Assembly: GCA_018649625.1 (NCBI GenBank)
Contig: JABIHN010000016.1
Coordinates: 32,351-96,350, forward strand
Direction of reading: 5' to 3'
Source: Fidelibacterota bacterium
GTDB lineage: Bacteria; Fidelibacterota; Marinisomatia; Marinisomatales; UBA1611
DNA: 64,000 nucleotides
Position 1 is the stretch's first letter. The number at the start of each line of letters is the position of its first letter. The position numbers and the translations under genes are program-made. Positions 1 through 11,124 of this stretch are shown here, piece after piece. Under the pieces are notes generated by a model. The model made no database searches, was not told where the DNA came from, and saw nothing but the letters and a program-made list of their open reading frames with translations.

Positions 1-2136
1 GTAGTTAATGAATTGCCCAATAAGGAGCATTTATTTTCTGAACACTTTGCTTGTCCTGCTTGTGAAGTTTCTATGGAAGAATTATCACCTCGGATGTTTT
101 CATTTAATTCTCCTTATGGTGCTTGCCCTAAATGTGATGGATTAGGGGCTCAAATGGAAGTCGATCCAAATTTAATTGTACCGGATAAATCTAAAAGTTT
201 AATACAGGGTGCAATTTTATCCTTAGGGGAGCAGCCTCGTGGAAATTGGTATGGAAGTATGCTGAAAAGTTTAGCTCGAGTTTATAATTTCAACTTTACC
301 ACGCCATGGATTAAACTGGATCCAGAAGTGCGTCAGATTTTACTATTTGGAACTGGTGATAAAAAAATTAAGATGCAATATAATTCTAAAAGATGGAGCG
401 GTACTTATTCTGGTGGTTGGGAAGGTGCGATTCCAAATTTAATGCGGCGATACACTCAAACAAAATCGGCTGGAATTCGCAATTGGATTGAGCAATATAT
501 GAGTATGCGTCCTTGTTCCAGTTGTAAAGGAGCCCGTCTTCGCAAAGAAACACTTGGTGTTAAAATAAATCAGAAAAACATTGGGCAAATTTCTGCTCTC
601 TCGATCCAAAATTTAAGTGCCTTTTTTCAAAATATAGAATTGACGAAAATGGAACATAAAATTGGAGATCAAATATTAAAAGAAATTGATCAACGATTGA
701 GTTTTTTGGTAAATGTTGGTTTGAATTATCTAACACTAGACCGAACTGCCACCACACTTTCTGGCGGAGAATCTCAGCGAATTCGTCTTGCAACACAAAT
801 TGGCTCTCAACTAATGGGAGTTCTATATATTTTAGATGAACCATCTATCGGACTTCACCCTCGAGATAATAATCGTTTACTCAATACATTAAAATCTTTA
901 CGAGATATTGGGAATTCAATCTTAGTTGTAGAACATGATCAAGAAACAATTGAAGCAGCAGATTATGTAATTGATTTGGGTCCCGGTGCGGGAAAGTACG
1001 GCGGAGAAATCACTTTTGCCGGTACTCCAAAACAATTGCTTAAATCTAAGACGTCTCTCACCGGAAAATATATTTCAGGTAAAAAACAAATTAAAATTCC
1101 CAAAGTTCGACGAAAACGGTCAAGCAATTTTTTATCATTGAAGGGAGCCACGGGAAATAATTTGAAATCCATTGATGTGGATTTTCCTTTAGGACGGTTT
1201 ATTGCAGTAACAGGTGTGTCTGGAAGCGGAAAAAGCACTTTGGTGAATGAAACATTATTGCCGGTGCTTGCAAAGGAATTAAATCGGGCAAGGACTTTTC
1301 CTTTGGGATATGAATCTATTCAGGGAATAAAGTTTTTGGATAAAGTTGTTGATATTGACCAGAAGCCAATTGGTCGAACGCCAAGATCTAATCCTGCAAC
1401 TTATACAGGTGTGTTTACTTTTATTCGTGATTTATTTGCAAAACTTCCAGAATCTAAAATTAGAGGATATAAACCGGGACGCTTTTCTTTTAATGTAAAA
1501 GGAGGTCGGTGTGAATCGTGCTCTGGGGATGGAATAATTAAAATTGAAATGAACTTTCTTCCGGATGTATATGTGACGTGTGAAGTTTGTGAAGGAAAGC
1601 GATATAATCGAGAAACATTAGAAGTGAAATATCGAGGAAAAACAATTGCTGAGGTGTTGGATATGCCTGTATCTGAAGCGTTAGAGTTTTTTAAAAGTAT
1701 TCCACCTGTCTTTAAAAAATTGCAAACTTTAAATGATGTAGGATTGGGATATATTCATTTGGGACAACAAGCCACAACGCTTTCTGGTGGGGAAGCACAA
1801 CGAGTAAAATTAGCAACAGAGCTTTCTAAAGTTTCATCTGCACGAACACTCTATATTTTAGATGAGCCAACAACAGGTTTGCATTTTGAAGATATTAAAA
1901 TGCTCCTACATGTGCTTCAGCGATTGGTTGAAAGAGGTAATACTGTTTTAGTTATTGAACATAATCTGGATGTAATTAAAACAGCAGATTGGATAATTGA
2001 TTTGGGGCCGGAAGGGGGCGATAGAGGTGGAAGTGTTCTTGCGATAGGTACACCAGAAGACATTACAAAGGAAGAAGCATCTTATACCGGTTCATTTTTA
2101 AAAGAAATTTTTAATACAAAGAAAATTTCTAAATGA
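1..2136 (+). CDS. uvrA: UvrABC system protein A, 5'-truncated by the window edge
   Basis: Frame is open from base 1 ([12 protein letters not shown]...). Zn-binding CPKCDGLG and CESCSGDG motifs, two LSGGE(S/A)QR(I/V) ABC signatures, Walker [10 protein letters not shown]. Confidence 0.97.
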   Translation, partial: VVNELPNKEHLFSEHFACPACEVSMEELSPRMFSFNSPYGACPKCDGLGAQMEVDPNLIVPDKSKSLIQGAILSLGEQPRGNWYGSMLKSLARVYNFNFTTPWIKLDPEVRQILLFGTGDKKIKMQYNSKRWSGTYSGGWEGAIPNLMRRYTQTKSAGIRNWIEQYMSMRPCSSCKGARLRKETLGVKINQKNIGQISALSIQNLSAFFQNIELTKMEHKIGDQILKEIDQRLSFLVNVGLNYLTLDRTATTLSGGESQRIRLATQIGSQLMGVLYILDEPSIGLHPRDNNRLLNTLKSLRDIGNSILVVEHDQETIEAADYVIDLGPGAGKYGGEITFAGTPKQLLKSKTSLTGKYISGKKQIKIPKVRRKRSSNFLSLKGATGNNLKSIDVDFPLGRFIAVTGVSGSGKSTLVNETLLPVLAKELNRARTFPLGYESIQGIKFLDKVVDIDQKPIGRTPRSNPATYTGVFTFIRDLFAKLPESKIRGYKPGRFSFNVKGGRCESCSGDGIIKIEMNFLPDVYVTCEVCEGKRYNRETLEVKYRGKTIAEVLDMPVSEALEFFKSIPPVFKKLQTLNDVGLGYIHLGQQATTLSGGEAQRVKLATELSKVSSARTLYILDEPTTGLHFEDIKMLLHVLQRLVERGNTVLVIEHNLDVIKTADWIIDLGPEGGDRGGSVLAIGTPEDITKEEASYTGSFLKEIFNTKKISK

Positions 2137-2325
2137 AGGTTATTCAATTTTGATTAAAATTTGAATTATTACTCTGTTGATATAAACGTTTCAATCTTCT
2201 TATTTTATTGCTATAAATTTATTTTTAATATTTAATCACTTTTTTTCTCTCTCTGTCTTTACGATGGCACTTTGAGATTGTATCTTTAGAGTCAGTTTAG
2301 AACTGATTATCATCCAATTTAATTA

Positions 2326-3348
2326 ATGACAGAGATACATATAACCGACCCCACGCCGTTTGACGAGGACATTATTGTAGAAAAATCTCTTCGTCCATCT
2401 CAATTTGATGAATTCATTGGTCAAAAAGAATTAGTAGATAATTTGAAATTATATATAGAAGCATCCAATGCTAGAGGAGATGCTTTAGACCACGTTCTTT
2501 TATTTGGGCCTCCAGGTTTAGGGAAAACAACTTTAGCCAATATTGTTTCTAAAGAATTGAAGTCCAATATTAAACAAGCGTCGGGTCCTGTAGTTGAGCG
2601 AGCGGGTGACTTGGCTGGCCTGATTACTAATTTAGGTCATAGAGATGTTTTTTTTATTGATGAGATTCATCGGCTCAATGCCGTTGTAGAAGAGTATTTG
2701 TATTCAGCTATGGAAGACTTCTCCATAGATATTATGATTGATAAAGGGCCAAGCGCTCGAAGTGTTCAACTTACTATTGAGCCATTTACATTAATTGGGG
2801 CAACAACAAGATTAGGGAATCTTACGTCGCCATTACGTGATAGATTCGGTGTTGTTCTTCGTGTAGATTATTATGAAGCGGAAGATTTATTTCACATTAT
2901 TAATCGTTCTGCAGAAATACTGGAAGTAGAGATAGACGATGATGGTGCTATGGAATTGGCACGTCGAGCTCGTGGAACTCCTCGCATTGCAAATCGTATA
3001 TTAAGAAGGTCTCGTGATTTTGCACAGGTGAAAGCATCTGGAAAAATTGATATTAATGTGGCAAAAGCTTCCTTGGAAAAATTAGGGATTGATGACATTG
3101 GATTAGATGATATGGATCGGAGAATTTTAGAAGTTATCATCGATAAATTTAATGGAGGTCCGGTGGGAGTTAAATCGCTTGCAGTCGCCATAGGAGAAGA
3201 AGCAGTCACAATAGAAGATGTATATGAACCATTCTTAATTAAGGAAGGGTTTTTACATAGAACAGCAAGAGGCCGAATTGCGCAAGAATCGGCCTATAAG
3301 TTATTAGGTAAAAAATTAATAAAGGATCAAAAGAGGTTATTTGAATGA
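2326..3348 (+). CDS. ruvB: Holliday junction branch migration helicase RuvB
   Basis: [65 protein letters not shown] motifs. Confidence 0.98.
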   Translation: MTEIHITDPTPFDEDIIVEKSLRPSQFDEFIGQKELVDNLKLYIEASNARGDALDHVLLFGPPGLGKTTLANIVSKELKSNIKQASGPVVERAGDLAGLITNLGHRDVFFIDEIHRLNAVVEEYLYSAMEDFSIDIMIDKGPSARSVQLTIEPFTLIGATTRLGNLTSPLRDRFGVVLRVDYYEAEDLFHIINRSAEILEVEIDDDGAMELARRARGTPRIANRILRRSRDFAQVKASGKIDINVAKASLEKLGIDDIGLDDMDRRILEVIIDKFNGGPVGVKSLAVAIGEEAVTIEDVYEPFLIKEGFLHRTARGRIAQESAYKLLGKKLIKDQKRLFE

Positions 3349-4397
3349 TTAATAAAAAGAAAAAATACAAACTGGGCGATTTCAATTATCGTCTTCCTAA
3401 AAAATTTATAGCACAAGATCCCGGATCTCGTAGAGACGGTTCAAAACTGATGGTAATTCATCGAGATACCGGAAAGATAGAGCATCGGAGCTTTCCTGAT
3501 ATAACAGATTACATGCGGAAAAATGATTTGCTTATTCTTAACAATACAAAAGTTTTTCCTGCAAGGTTATTTGCGACCAAAGATAGAACCGATGCAAAGG
3601 TGGAAGTCTTTTTACTTCGCGAATTAGCGAATGATCTTTGGGAAGTTATGGTAAAACCGGCTCGAAAAGTTCGAATCGGAAATAAGCTGGTATTTAAAAA
3701 GAACCTTATGTGTGATGTGATTGACAATACTGTTTCTGGGGGTCGTGTAGTCCGATTTGAACATGACAGCGATAATCTTCATGATATTATTGATAAAATT
3801 GGCATTCCCCCCCTCCCTCCCTATATTGATAGAGATGCTAATGCAAAAGATAAAAAGCGATACCAAACAGTATATGCATCAGAACGCGGAGCAGTTGCTG
3901 CACCAACAGCTGGACTTCATTTTACCGATAAATTATTTGAAAAGGTAAAAAAGAAAGGTATAAAACTTGAAACAGTTACATTGCATATTGGGCTAGGAAC
4001 TTTCCGCCCAGTTCAAGTTGAAGACCTAAATCGCCATCAAATGGATTCGGAATATTTCGAAGTATCTCCTAAAACATCCATGGCAATTAATCATGCTAAA
4101 AAACGGCATCACAAGATTATTGCCGTGGGAACATCCACAGTAAGAGCATTGGAAACCATTGCGATTTCTGGATATCAAGTAACGCCAAAGCGGGGCTGGA
4201 CAGATAAATTTATTTATCCTCCGTATCAGTTTAAAATGGTAGATAAGATGATTACCAATTTTCACATGCCTCAATCAACATTATTTATGATGGTAAGTTC
4301 ATTTGCAGATAGAAAGCTGATTAAAAAAGCATATTTAGAAGCCAAGAAAAATGATTATCGTTTTTTGAGTTATGGCGATGCCATGATCATTGTTTGA
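3345..4397 (+). CDS. queA: S-adenosylmethionine:tRNA ribosyltransferase-isomerase QueA
   Basis: [62 protein letters not shown]; 4-bp overlap with ruvB. Confidence 0.98.
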   Translation: MINKKKKYKLGDFNYRLPKKFIAQDPGSRRDGSKLMVIHRDTGKIEHRSFPDITDYMRKNDLLILNNTKVFPARLFATKDRTDAKVEVFLLRELANDLWEVMVKPARKVRIGNKLVFKKNLMCDVIDNTVSGGRVVRFEHDSDNLHDIIDKIGIPPLPPYIDRDANAKDKKRYQTVYASERGAVAAPTAGLHFTDKLFEKVKKKGIKLETVTLHIGLGTFRPVQVEDLNRHQMDSEYFEVSPKTSMAINHAKKRHHKIIAVGTSTVRALETIAISGYQVTPKRGWTDKFIYPPYQFKMVDKMITNFHMPQSTLFMMVSSFADRKLIKKAYLEAKKNDYRFLSYGDAMIIV

Positions 4398-4415
4398 TAA
4401 AAACACCTATGTAAT

Positions 4416-5108
4416 ATGAAAGTATCTGTCATCATTCCAGCTGCTGGTTCTGGCCAAAGGTTTGGAGAAGAAAAACAATTTAAATTGCTTGATGGACGAC
4501 CCTTACTTTTTCACACATTGATTCCATTTTTAAGGTCAGACTCTATTGATGAAGTGATTGTCGTTGTGCCAGATGTTGATGTTCAATCAATGCATCGAGA
4601 TCTTGTTTCGATTTCCGTTGGAAAACCAGTAAAGGTGGTGGCGGGGGGAAAGCGCCGACAGGATTCTGTAAAGAATGGTTTGATTGCATCTAATCCAGAT
4701 TCACAATTAATTTGTATCCATGATGCAGCAAGGCCATTTGTGACTGACAGCTTGATTAATAAAACTATAAATGCCTGCGAAAAATTTGATGGTTCGGTGG
4801 TGGCAATTCCTGTTAGTGATACTGTGAAGTATGCTGAAAATGAAGTCATTGTGAAAACGCTTGATCGTGAAAATATTTGGCTGGCACAAACACCTCAAAC
4901 ATTCAATAAAGAAAAATTACTTCAAGCATTAGATAATGCTGAAACAAACCCATTGACTGGAACAGATGAATCCGTTCTTATGGAAGCCATGGGATTCTCG
5001 ATTCAACTGGTGGAAGGACATCCGAATAATTTTAAAATCACAACAAAAGATGATTGGGGACGGGCTGAAGATTTTGCCGCGCGTCAAACTCAAGGCATAG
5101 CATTATGA
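4416..5108 (+). CDS. ispD: 2-C-methyl-D-erythritol 4-phosphate cytidylyltransferase IspD
   Basis: VIIPAAGSGQRFG, HDAARPFV, QTPQTF motifs. Confidence 0.97.
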   Translation: MKVSVIIPAAGSGQRFGEEKQFKLLDGRPLLFHTLIPFLRSDSIDEVIVVVPDVDVQSMHRDLVSISVGKPVKVVAGGKRRQDSVKNGLIASNPDSQLICIHDAARPFVTDSLINKTINACEKFDGSVVAIPVSDTVKYAENEVIVKTLDRENIWLAQTPQTFNKEKLLQALDNAETNPLTGTDESVLMEAMGFSIQLVEGHPNNFKITTKDDWGRAEDFAARQTQGIAL

Positions 5109-5578
5109 CCCGGACCGGAATCGGATATGATGTTCACCAATTAGCTGATGGTGAAAAACTTATCATCGGCGGTGTAGAAATTCCATCGCCTATTGGCTCC
5201 GTGGGACATTCAGACGGTGATGCATTGATTCATGCTGTAGTAGATGCTCTTTTGGGTGCCGCAGCTTTGGGCGACATTGGTCAATTTTTTCCCAGTGAAG
5301 ATGAAACTTGGAAAGGCGCTTCAAGTAGTCATTTTTTGGCTGATACTGTAAAAAGAATCGGTGATGCAGGATTTAGCATTAATAATGTGGATGCCACCAT
5401 CATTCTCCAAACACCAAAATTGGCAGAATATATTTCTCAAATGAAATATAACCTGGCCTACTCTATGCAAGTTGATGAATCACAAGTGTCGGTGAAGGCA
5501 ACCACAACAGATCGTCTTGGTTTTGTAGGCGATGGCTCGGGGTGGGCGGTGCAAGCAGTGGCGACACTTATAGTTTAA
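5105..5578 (+). CDS. ispF: 2-C-methyl-D-erythritol 2,4-cyclodiphosphate synthase IspF
   Basis: RTGIGYDVH, GGVEIP, GHSDGDALIHAVVDALLGA, KATTTDRLGFVG; 4-bp overlap with ispD. Confidence 0.98.
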   Translation: MTRTGIGYDVHQLADGEKLIIGGVEIPSPIGSVGHSDGDALIHAVVDALLGAAALGDIGQFFPSEDETWKGASSSHFLADTVKRIGDAGFSINNVDATIILQTPKLAEYISQMKYNLAYSMQVDESQVSVKATTTDRLGFVGDGSGWAVQAVATLIV

Positions 5579-5601
5579 TTCAATAAAATCCTTTAATTTC
5601 T

Positions 5602-6774
5602 GTGGCGATGAAGCCCAAGCCTATAATCACGATATTCATTATTGTTTTTAGCACCATATTTTCTTTAAACAGTTGTAAAAAAGATTTTGATGAAGAAAAT
5701 ATTCTGAATCTTGATGCATTAAATGGGATTATTTTGGATGCTGAATCGAATTTACCCATTGCAGGTGTTATCGTCCGTTTTTTGAATTCTGATTATAAAG
5801 ATACAACAGATCCAAATGGTGTATTTTCTTTTGGAGAAATAACAGTAGAAGATTCTCGACTTTTACTTAAGTCCGATTACTACTCAAGAGACACAATCCA
5901 AATCAATCAAGAACAGGAAGACACATTAAGTATTGTAATGGAACTCAAACCTCGGTATTCCTGGAAAATTCAAGGGAATATTGTCTTAGAAAACCAGGAA
6001 GAATATAGTAACGGACTTGCATTTATTGCCGGTCCACATATTGCCACATTAACAGATTCGGCCGGTTTATATCAATTTTCCATGTGGGAAGCAGATTCTG
6101 TATATACCGGTGCTGCAACCCTGTTTTTCTATCTCGAAGATTATTGGATAAAGACTTACGAAATTTTTTTAGAAAACGGCATTCCGGTGCTTGATACGCT
6201 GGATGTAGATGAGAATGGAACCTTGCTGGCAGAAAATCTAATTCAGATTTTTCAAGTTGACTTTTGGGCAGATGATTCGATTTATACTTTTGGAGATTCT
6301 ATCCATTATACCGTAAGTATTACCAATCCGTCAGACATTAACATTATAACTCTGGAAATCCCCATAACTGAAAGTAATGGGTTTGATTTTTACAGACATG
6401 TGGCTCTTTACTCTAATTCAACCTCTTGTGATTGTAGTATTCCAGATGGATTTCAAGAATGGACTTCAAGTATTTTTCCACAACGCACGACTATGATTAT
6501 TGATAAAGTAGGCGTCATCCCTGATTCGTGCAATTTAACCGGAAATTTTAATTTTGGATGTCCCGATACAGGTGATTTATTCCCTTTACCAATTGGCGTA
6601 TACGATTTAGGGATTTATTTTAAACCTTGGTATTCTGGCTCGAATACATTTCAAAAAGTTCTTAATTTTGTAAAAGAAGATTGGTTTACAAAAGGATTTA
6701 ATCAACGGCTTGATGGTAGGTCAAACATGTTCCCGAGTAAGTTTAAATTTCATCAAATTGAAATCACAGATTAG
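5602..6774 (+). CDS. Predicted lipoprotein with carboxypeptidase-regulatory-like domain
   Basis: Signal peptide with lipobox-like SLNSC; repeat domain LNGIILDAESNLPIAGVIVRF...DPNGVFSFGEI; paralogue of the 7417..8553 product. Start GTG 5602 or ATG 5608. Confidence 0.75.
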   Translation: MAMKPKPIITIFIIVFSTIFSLNSCKKDFDEENILNLDALNGIILDAESNLPIAGVIVRFLNSDYKDTTDPNGVFSFGEITVEDSRLLLKSDYYSRDTIQINQEQEDTLSIVMELKPRYSWKIQGNIVLENQEEYSNGLAFIAGPHIATLTDSAGLYQFSMWEADSVYTGAATLFFYLEDYWIKTYEIFLENGIPVLDTLDVDENGTLLAENLIQIFQVDFWADDSIYTFGDSIHYTVSITNPSDINIITLEIPITESNGFDFYRHVALYSNSTSCDCSIPDGFQEWTSSIFPQRTTMIIDKVGVIPDSCNLTGNFNFGCPDTGDLFPLPIGVYDLGIYFKPWYSGSNTFQKVLNFVKEDWFTKGFNQRLDGRSNMFPSKFKFHQIEITD

Positions 6775-6787
6775 AAAGGAGTCAGTC

Positions 6788-7417
6788 ATGAATTGGAGAT
6801 ATTTCATAATTACAATATTATTATCAAATGGATTAAGCGGAGGAAGTATTCACTCTGAAGTCCCTATTAATTATGTGGATGGTGAAAGGTATTCAACGCT
6901 CATTTATTTTAAACTTTATTCTGACAGTTTGATAGAAAAAGGTAGCAAAACATTAGTTCTTAATTCAAACAATTCTGATGGTTTAAAATTGATTTCCTAT
7001 TTTAATAAAAATAATCCTTCATTAGTTTCTTATAAATTGCGAGTTATAGATGAACTCGATCAATATTCACTGTTTACACCTGAAGAAGGAATAAGGTTTA
7101 ATCCATTCCCAAGAATTACTGCTGATTCAATTAAAGTAAAATTAGGTAATAATTTTTCAATTTCACCAAATCCGTTTAATAATTCAATTGAAATTCAATG
7201 GGATAAGAACAATTACAATTTTGAAATTGAAATACACAATATCCTTGGAAAAAACATATGGAGTTATACCCCCAAAAATTATACGAGTTCGGTTCATTGG
7301 AATGCCATTGATGAAAAGGGGAATGAAGTTCCGACTGGAATTTATTTTCTAAATGCTCGCGGTATGAATGGTGGTAAGAATATTCATTACAGGGAAAAAC
7401 TTCTGCTTTTGAAATAA
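6788..7417 (+). CDS. Secreted protein with C-terminal T9SS type A/FlgD-like sorting domain
   Basis: Probable start ATG 6788 inside ORF 6710..7417. C-terminus FSISPNPFNNSIEIQW...ILGKNIW...VHWNAIDEKGNEVPTGIYFLNARG...REKLLLLK is typical of Por secretion C-terminal sorting domains. Confidence 0.8.
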   Translation: MNWRYFIITILLSNGLSGGSIHSEVPINYVDGERYSTLIYFKLYSDSLIEKGSKTLVLNSNNSDGLKLISYFNKNNPSLVSYKLRVIDELDQYSLFTPEEGIRFNPFPRITADSIKVKLGNNFSISPNPFNNSIEIQWDKNNYNFEIEIHNILGKNIWSYTPKNYTSSVHWNAIDEKGNEVPTGIYFLNARGMNGGKNIHYREKLLLLK

Positions 7418-8553
7418 TGAAACAATTTTATAAATTACCTTTTCTATTCTTGTTTATTTTTGTTATTACTTGTAGCGATGATTCAGATGATAAGGAAGAG
7501 AACGTTGTTTATTCCGATATTGTGGGCGTTATTAAAGAAATAGGAACAGGATTTCCAATTGAAAATATTTCTGTCAATATTGTTGAAGAGGGTATCATTA
7601 AATCCACCAATATTCATGGTATTTTCAGGATGGATTCTGTGAGTAGTTCGGTTCTAAATCTGATTTTTACCTCATTCCATCATGCATCAGATTCCATTCA
7701 AGTTTCTTTGCCTATGGAAGATACAATTTTTATAGAGTTAGGGCTAAAATCGCAATTTTCTTGGTCTGTTTCGGGAAACCTTGTATTGGAAAACCAATCA
7801 GAACACAGCAATGCTTTGATATTTATTTCAGGTCCATATCTGGGTGTGGGCAGTGATTCTAGTGGGAATTATCAGTTAAACATGTGGGATGCAAGATCAG
7901 ATTATCATGGCCCTGCAAAGGTTTATTATAAGTTACAGGATTATAAATTGGATAGCGCTAATCTTTTCATTGATAGCGGATATGTTAAACTTGACACTTT
8001 AGATGTAGATAATAATGGGCAACTTCCTTTTATAGAATTATCCCAATTTTTGAGAGTAGAATCTTGGACAGATACAAGTATCTTTTCTCCTGGGGATTCC
8101 ATTCATTATTATATGAAATTTTCAAATTTGACAAATGAAGAATTAAAAGTAAGTGTACCAATGCCCGGGGTGAGTAGGAGTAATTATGCTCCGATATTCC
8201 TATATAGTGATTCGAGTCAAACTTTTTGGTGTACATTTCCATATTTTAATTTTTTTGGATTGTCCGAAGATGTAATGGACATTGCTCCAAATGAATCATT
8301 CACTATCAGTTTTATTGAATTAGTGTTAGATACGTGTCGTTTTGGGAATCGTATATTTCCAATTGAAATAGATGAATATGTTGTTACCATGGAATTTAAT
8401 ACACGCCCTCATTCTTGGTTTTTATTGCCAAATGAGCTAAATGAATTTATCAAATTTGATTGGTTTGAAATGTATTTGCATCGTGGCCTTTCCCCTCAAT
8501 TTTATCGCTTCCCAAATAAGTTTGAATTAGGGCATATTCAAATTGTAGAATAA
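7417..8553 (+). CDS. Predicted lipoprotein, paralogue of the 5602..6774 product
   Basis: Lipobox-like FVITC followed by acidic SDDSDDKEE; aligns with the paralogue through SGNLVLENQSEHSNALIFISGPYLG...GNYQLNMWDA...LDTLDVDNNGQL. Confidence 0.75.
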   Translation: MKQFYKLPFLFLFIFVITCSDDSDDKEENVVYSDIVGVIKEIGTGFPIENISVNIVEEGIIKSTNIHGIFRMDSVSSSVLNLIFTSFHHASDSIQVSLPMEDTIFIELGLKSQFSWSVSGNLVLENQSEHSNALIFISGPYLGVGSDSSGNYQLNMWDARSDYHGPAKVYYKLQDYKLDSANLFIDSGYVKLDTLDVDNNGQLPFIELSQFLRVESWTDTSIFSPGDSIHYYMKFSNLTNEELKVSVPMPGVSRSNYAPIFLYSDSSQTFWCTFPYFNFFGLSEDVMDIAPNESFTISFIELVLDTCRFGNRIFPIEIDEYVVTMEFNTRPHSWFLLPNELNEFIKFDWFEMYLHRGLSPQFYRFPNKFELGHIQIVE

Positions 8554-8555
8554 TT

Positions 8556-9395
8556 TTGAAACAAATTATTATTAAATCCCACGCCAAGGTCAATATTGGT
8601 CTCCAGATTCGAGAACAACGGCCTGACGGCTTCCATAACATACATTCTCTTTTCCAAGAGCTGGATTTCCATGATAGGATTACGGTAGAAAAAAGAGTTG
8701 ATGGTTGTGAATTTTCATCCAATGTTGATTGGCTGAAAAATGATGATTCCAACTTATGCGTAAAGGCGTGGCAAAAAATGGTGGATACTTTTGGGATTGG
8801 TGGTGTTTCTATTCAGTTAGAGAAAAGGATTCCCGCCGGTGGCGGATTAGGAGGTGGTTCTTCAAATGCAGCCACAATATTAAAAGGTCTCCGCCAGCTT
8901 TATGAATTGGATTTAAGCGATGATGAATTGGAATCGTTGGGCGTTGATTTAGGAGCGGATGTCCCTTTTTTTATTCGCGGTGGATTACAATCAGGAAATG
9001 GTATTGGCGACATTTTGAAACCAATTGAGCAATCAATTAATGGTGTTTATCTTTTGGTGGTTCCTGATATCCATATAGATACTAAGTGGGCATATGATAA
9101 TGTTAAAAACACTTTGGAGAGGTCGAAAGAGATTGTTAATTTTGCAGGCTTTTTACGAAAGGATCCAATTCCTTTTGAGCTTTTTGAGAATGATTTTGAA
9201 GCAATCGTTGTTCCAACATATCCAGAGATTGGAGAAATAAAGAATTCGTTACGAGCTTGTGGTGCTCGTTTCGCCAGTTTGTCGGGCTCAGGCTCGACTG
9301 TGTTTGGAATTTTTGATGAAGAAGCTGATGCTAAATCGGCTGAGTCACAAATTTCCTCTCTTTACAACACATTTATTACCCGTCCAATTTTTTAA
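8556..9395 (+). CDS. ispE: 4-diphosphocytidyl-2-C-methyl-D-erythritol kinase IspE
   Basis: SHAKVNIGLQI, KRIPAGGGLGGGSSNAA, GADVPFFI, SGSGSTVFG; TTG start. Confidence 0.96.
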   Translation: MKQIIIKSHAKVNIGLQIREQRPDGFHNIHSLFQELDFHDRITVEKRVDGCEFSSNVDWLKNDDSNLCVKAWQKMVDTFGIGGVSIQLEKRIPAGGGLGGGSSNAATILKGLRQLYELDLSDDELESLGVDLGADVPFFIRGGLQSGNGIGDILKPIEQSINGVYLLVVPDIHIDTKWAYDNVKNTLERSKEIVNFAGFLRKDPIPFELFENDFEAIVVPTYPEIGEIKNSLRACGARFASLSGSGSTVFGIFDEEADAKSAESQISSLYNTFITRPIF

Positions 9396-9418
9396 TTTGT
9401 AACAACACCCAATTTTAT

Positions 9419-9489
9419 TGGGGCGTAGTATAATGGTAGTACACCTGGTTTTGGTCCAGGCAGTTGGGGTTCGACTCCCTACGCCCCAG
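9419..9489 (+). tRNA. tRNA-Gln (anticodon UUG)
   Basis: TGGGGCG/CGCCCCA acceptor, anticodon stem CCTGG-TTTTGGT-CCAGG with TTG, T-arm TGGGG-TTCGACT-CCCTA, G73. CCA not encoded. Confidence 0.95.
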
Positions 9490-9507
9490 CTTTGATTCAT
9501 TCGAAAT

Positions 9508-10458
9508 ATGATTATGACAAATAAATTAAAAATATTCAGTGGTCGCAGTAATCCTGCTCTCGCACAAAAAATTGTCCAATCGCTTGGATGCGAACTTGGA
9601 GATATTTCTATTCGTACTTTTTCTGACGGAGAATTATGGATCAAGTTTCAAGAAAATATTCGCGGTCATGATGTATTTCTGATTCAATCAACCAGTGGTC
9701 CATCAGAAAATATTTTAGAATTAGCCTTAATGGTAGATGCAGCTGTTCGTGCATCGGCAGATCATGTAACAGTTGTTATCCCGTATTTTGGATATGGTCG
9801 TCAAGATAGAAAAGACCAGCCACGTGTCCCTATTTCGTCTAGGGTTATGATTGATATTTTTACTGCAATGGGCGCAGATCGAATTATTACAATGGATCTT
9901 CACTCAACTCAAATTCAAGGGTTTGCGAAAATCCCTTTTGATCATTTATATAGTAGAATGGTATTATTGGACGCGATTAAAAATGAAGGATTGGATCCAA
10001 AAAGCACTGTTGTATTAGCACCGGATGTTGGGTCAGCAAAAATGAGTCAGGCTTATGCTAAAAGGCTTGGAATGCATTTTGCGTTAATTGACAAACGTCG
10101 GTATAAACATAATCAGGCTGAAGTAAGTTATCTCATTGGGGAACTAAAAGATATGGATGTTCTCATTGTAGATGATATGATAGATACAGCAGGTACTACA
10201 GTAAATGCCGCAGAAGCTGCTATGGAAAAAGGTGCCAAATCTGTAACAGCTATTGCTACACATGCTGTGCTATCTGGTCCAGCGGTTGAAAGACTCAGTG
10301 ATTCGAGTATTCGGAAAATTATTGTAACAGATACGATTGATATTCCCGAAGAAAAACAAATAGCTAAATTAGAAATCGTATCAGTAGGAAATATTTTTGG
10401 CGAAGCTGTCAATCGGATTCATAAGGGTGAATCTGTGAGTGCTTTGTTTGAATTTTAA
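9508..10458 (+). CDS. prs: Ribose-phosphate pyrophosphokinase
   Basis: IFSGRSNPALAQKI, FSDGELWIKFQENIRG, YFGYGRQDRK, MDLHSTQIQGF, DVLIVDDMIDTAGTT. Confidence 0.97.
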   Translation: MIMTNKLKIFSGRSNPALAQKIVQSLGCELGDISIRTFSDGELWIKFQENIRGHDVFLIQSTSGPSENILELALMVDAAVRASADHVTVVIPYFGYGRQDRKDQPRVPISSRVMIDIFTAMGADRIITMDLHSTQIQGFAKIPFDHLYSRMVLLDAIKNEGLDPKSTVVLAPDVGSAKMSQAYAKRLGMHFALIDKRRYKHNQAEVSYLIGELKDMDVLIVDDMIDTAGTTVNAAEAAMEKGAKSVTAIATHAVLSGPAVERLSDSSIRKIIVTDTIDIPEEKQIAKLEIVSVGNIFGEAVNRIHKGESVSALFEF

Positions 10459-10473
10459 TTAGGAGACAAATCG

Positions 10474-11124
10474 ATGGGATCATCGTATTACAAACTAAAC
10501 ATATTAGAAAGAACTCTTACTAGGACAAAAGCTGCGAAAGTGCTTCGACGAGAAGGGTTTATTCCCGGTGTTTTGTATTATGCCGGAGCAGAAAATGTAA
10601 AATTTTCAATTGATAAACTAGTATTGTACCATGCATTGCAGTCTGGACAACGTATTTATGAAATCGACCATGATGGCGATGTACAGTTTACCATGATTAA
10701 AGAATTGCAATATCATCCAGTTACCGATGAAATCATTCATATTGACCTTATGCGTGTGCGTCGATCAGAAAAAATAACTATTTCAATTCCTCTAGTGTTA
10801 ATCGGAGAAGCAATTGGTATAAAGGAAGGTGGAATACTATCACAGGCCCTAAATCAAGTGGAAATCAGTTGTTTTCCAACGGATGTTCCTGAGACAATTG
10901 AATTGAATATTGATGATTTAGAATTAAATGCTTCTAAAAGCGTTGCAGATATTTCCATTAATAATGAAGATATAGAAATTCTGTCATCAAGCGATTTGAA
11001 TGTCGCTTCAATTCATCCGCCTGCAGTTGAAGAAGAACCGGATGATGAGTTGGATGAAGAAGAAACTGAAGGTGAAACTGAAGACAGCAAAGAAGGTTCA
11101 GGAGACGATTCGAAAGAATCATGA
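10474..11124 (+). CDS. rplY: 50S ribosomal protein bL25 (CTC/TL5 form) with acidic C-terminal tail
   Basis: KAAKVLRREGFIPGVLYY, HIDLMRV, VEISCFPTDVPETIELNIDDL; position between prs and pth. Confidence 0.93.
   Translation: MGSSYYKLNILERTLTRTKAAKVLRREGFIPGVLYYAGAENVKFSIDKLVLYHALQSGQRIYEIDHDGDVQFTMIKELQYHPVTDEIIHIDLMRVRRSEKITISIPLVLIGEAIGIKEGGILSQALNQVEISCFPTDVPETIELNIDDLELNASKSVADISINNEDIEILSSSDLNVASIHPPAVEEEPDDELDEEETEGETEDSKEGSGDDSKES

Noticed and set aside
2145-2166. AT-only inverted repeat after uvrA (TTCAATTTT-GATT-AAAATTTGAA)
   Set aside because: Weak, bulged AT stem without a convincing T-tract; not called a terminator.
3799-3822. C-rich homopolymer stretch (CCCCCCCTCCCTCCC) in queA
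   Set aside because: Encodes the conserved Que[10 protein letters not shown] motif in frame; no sign of frameshift.
6710-6787. 5' extension of the sorting-domain protein ORF
   Set aside because: Overlaps the end of the upstream lipoprotein; ATG 6788 begins a signal peptide.
8450-8752. Minus-strand ORF of 100 aa spanning the lipoprotein/ispE junction
   Set aside because: Overlaps two supported plus-strand genes; no domain.
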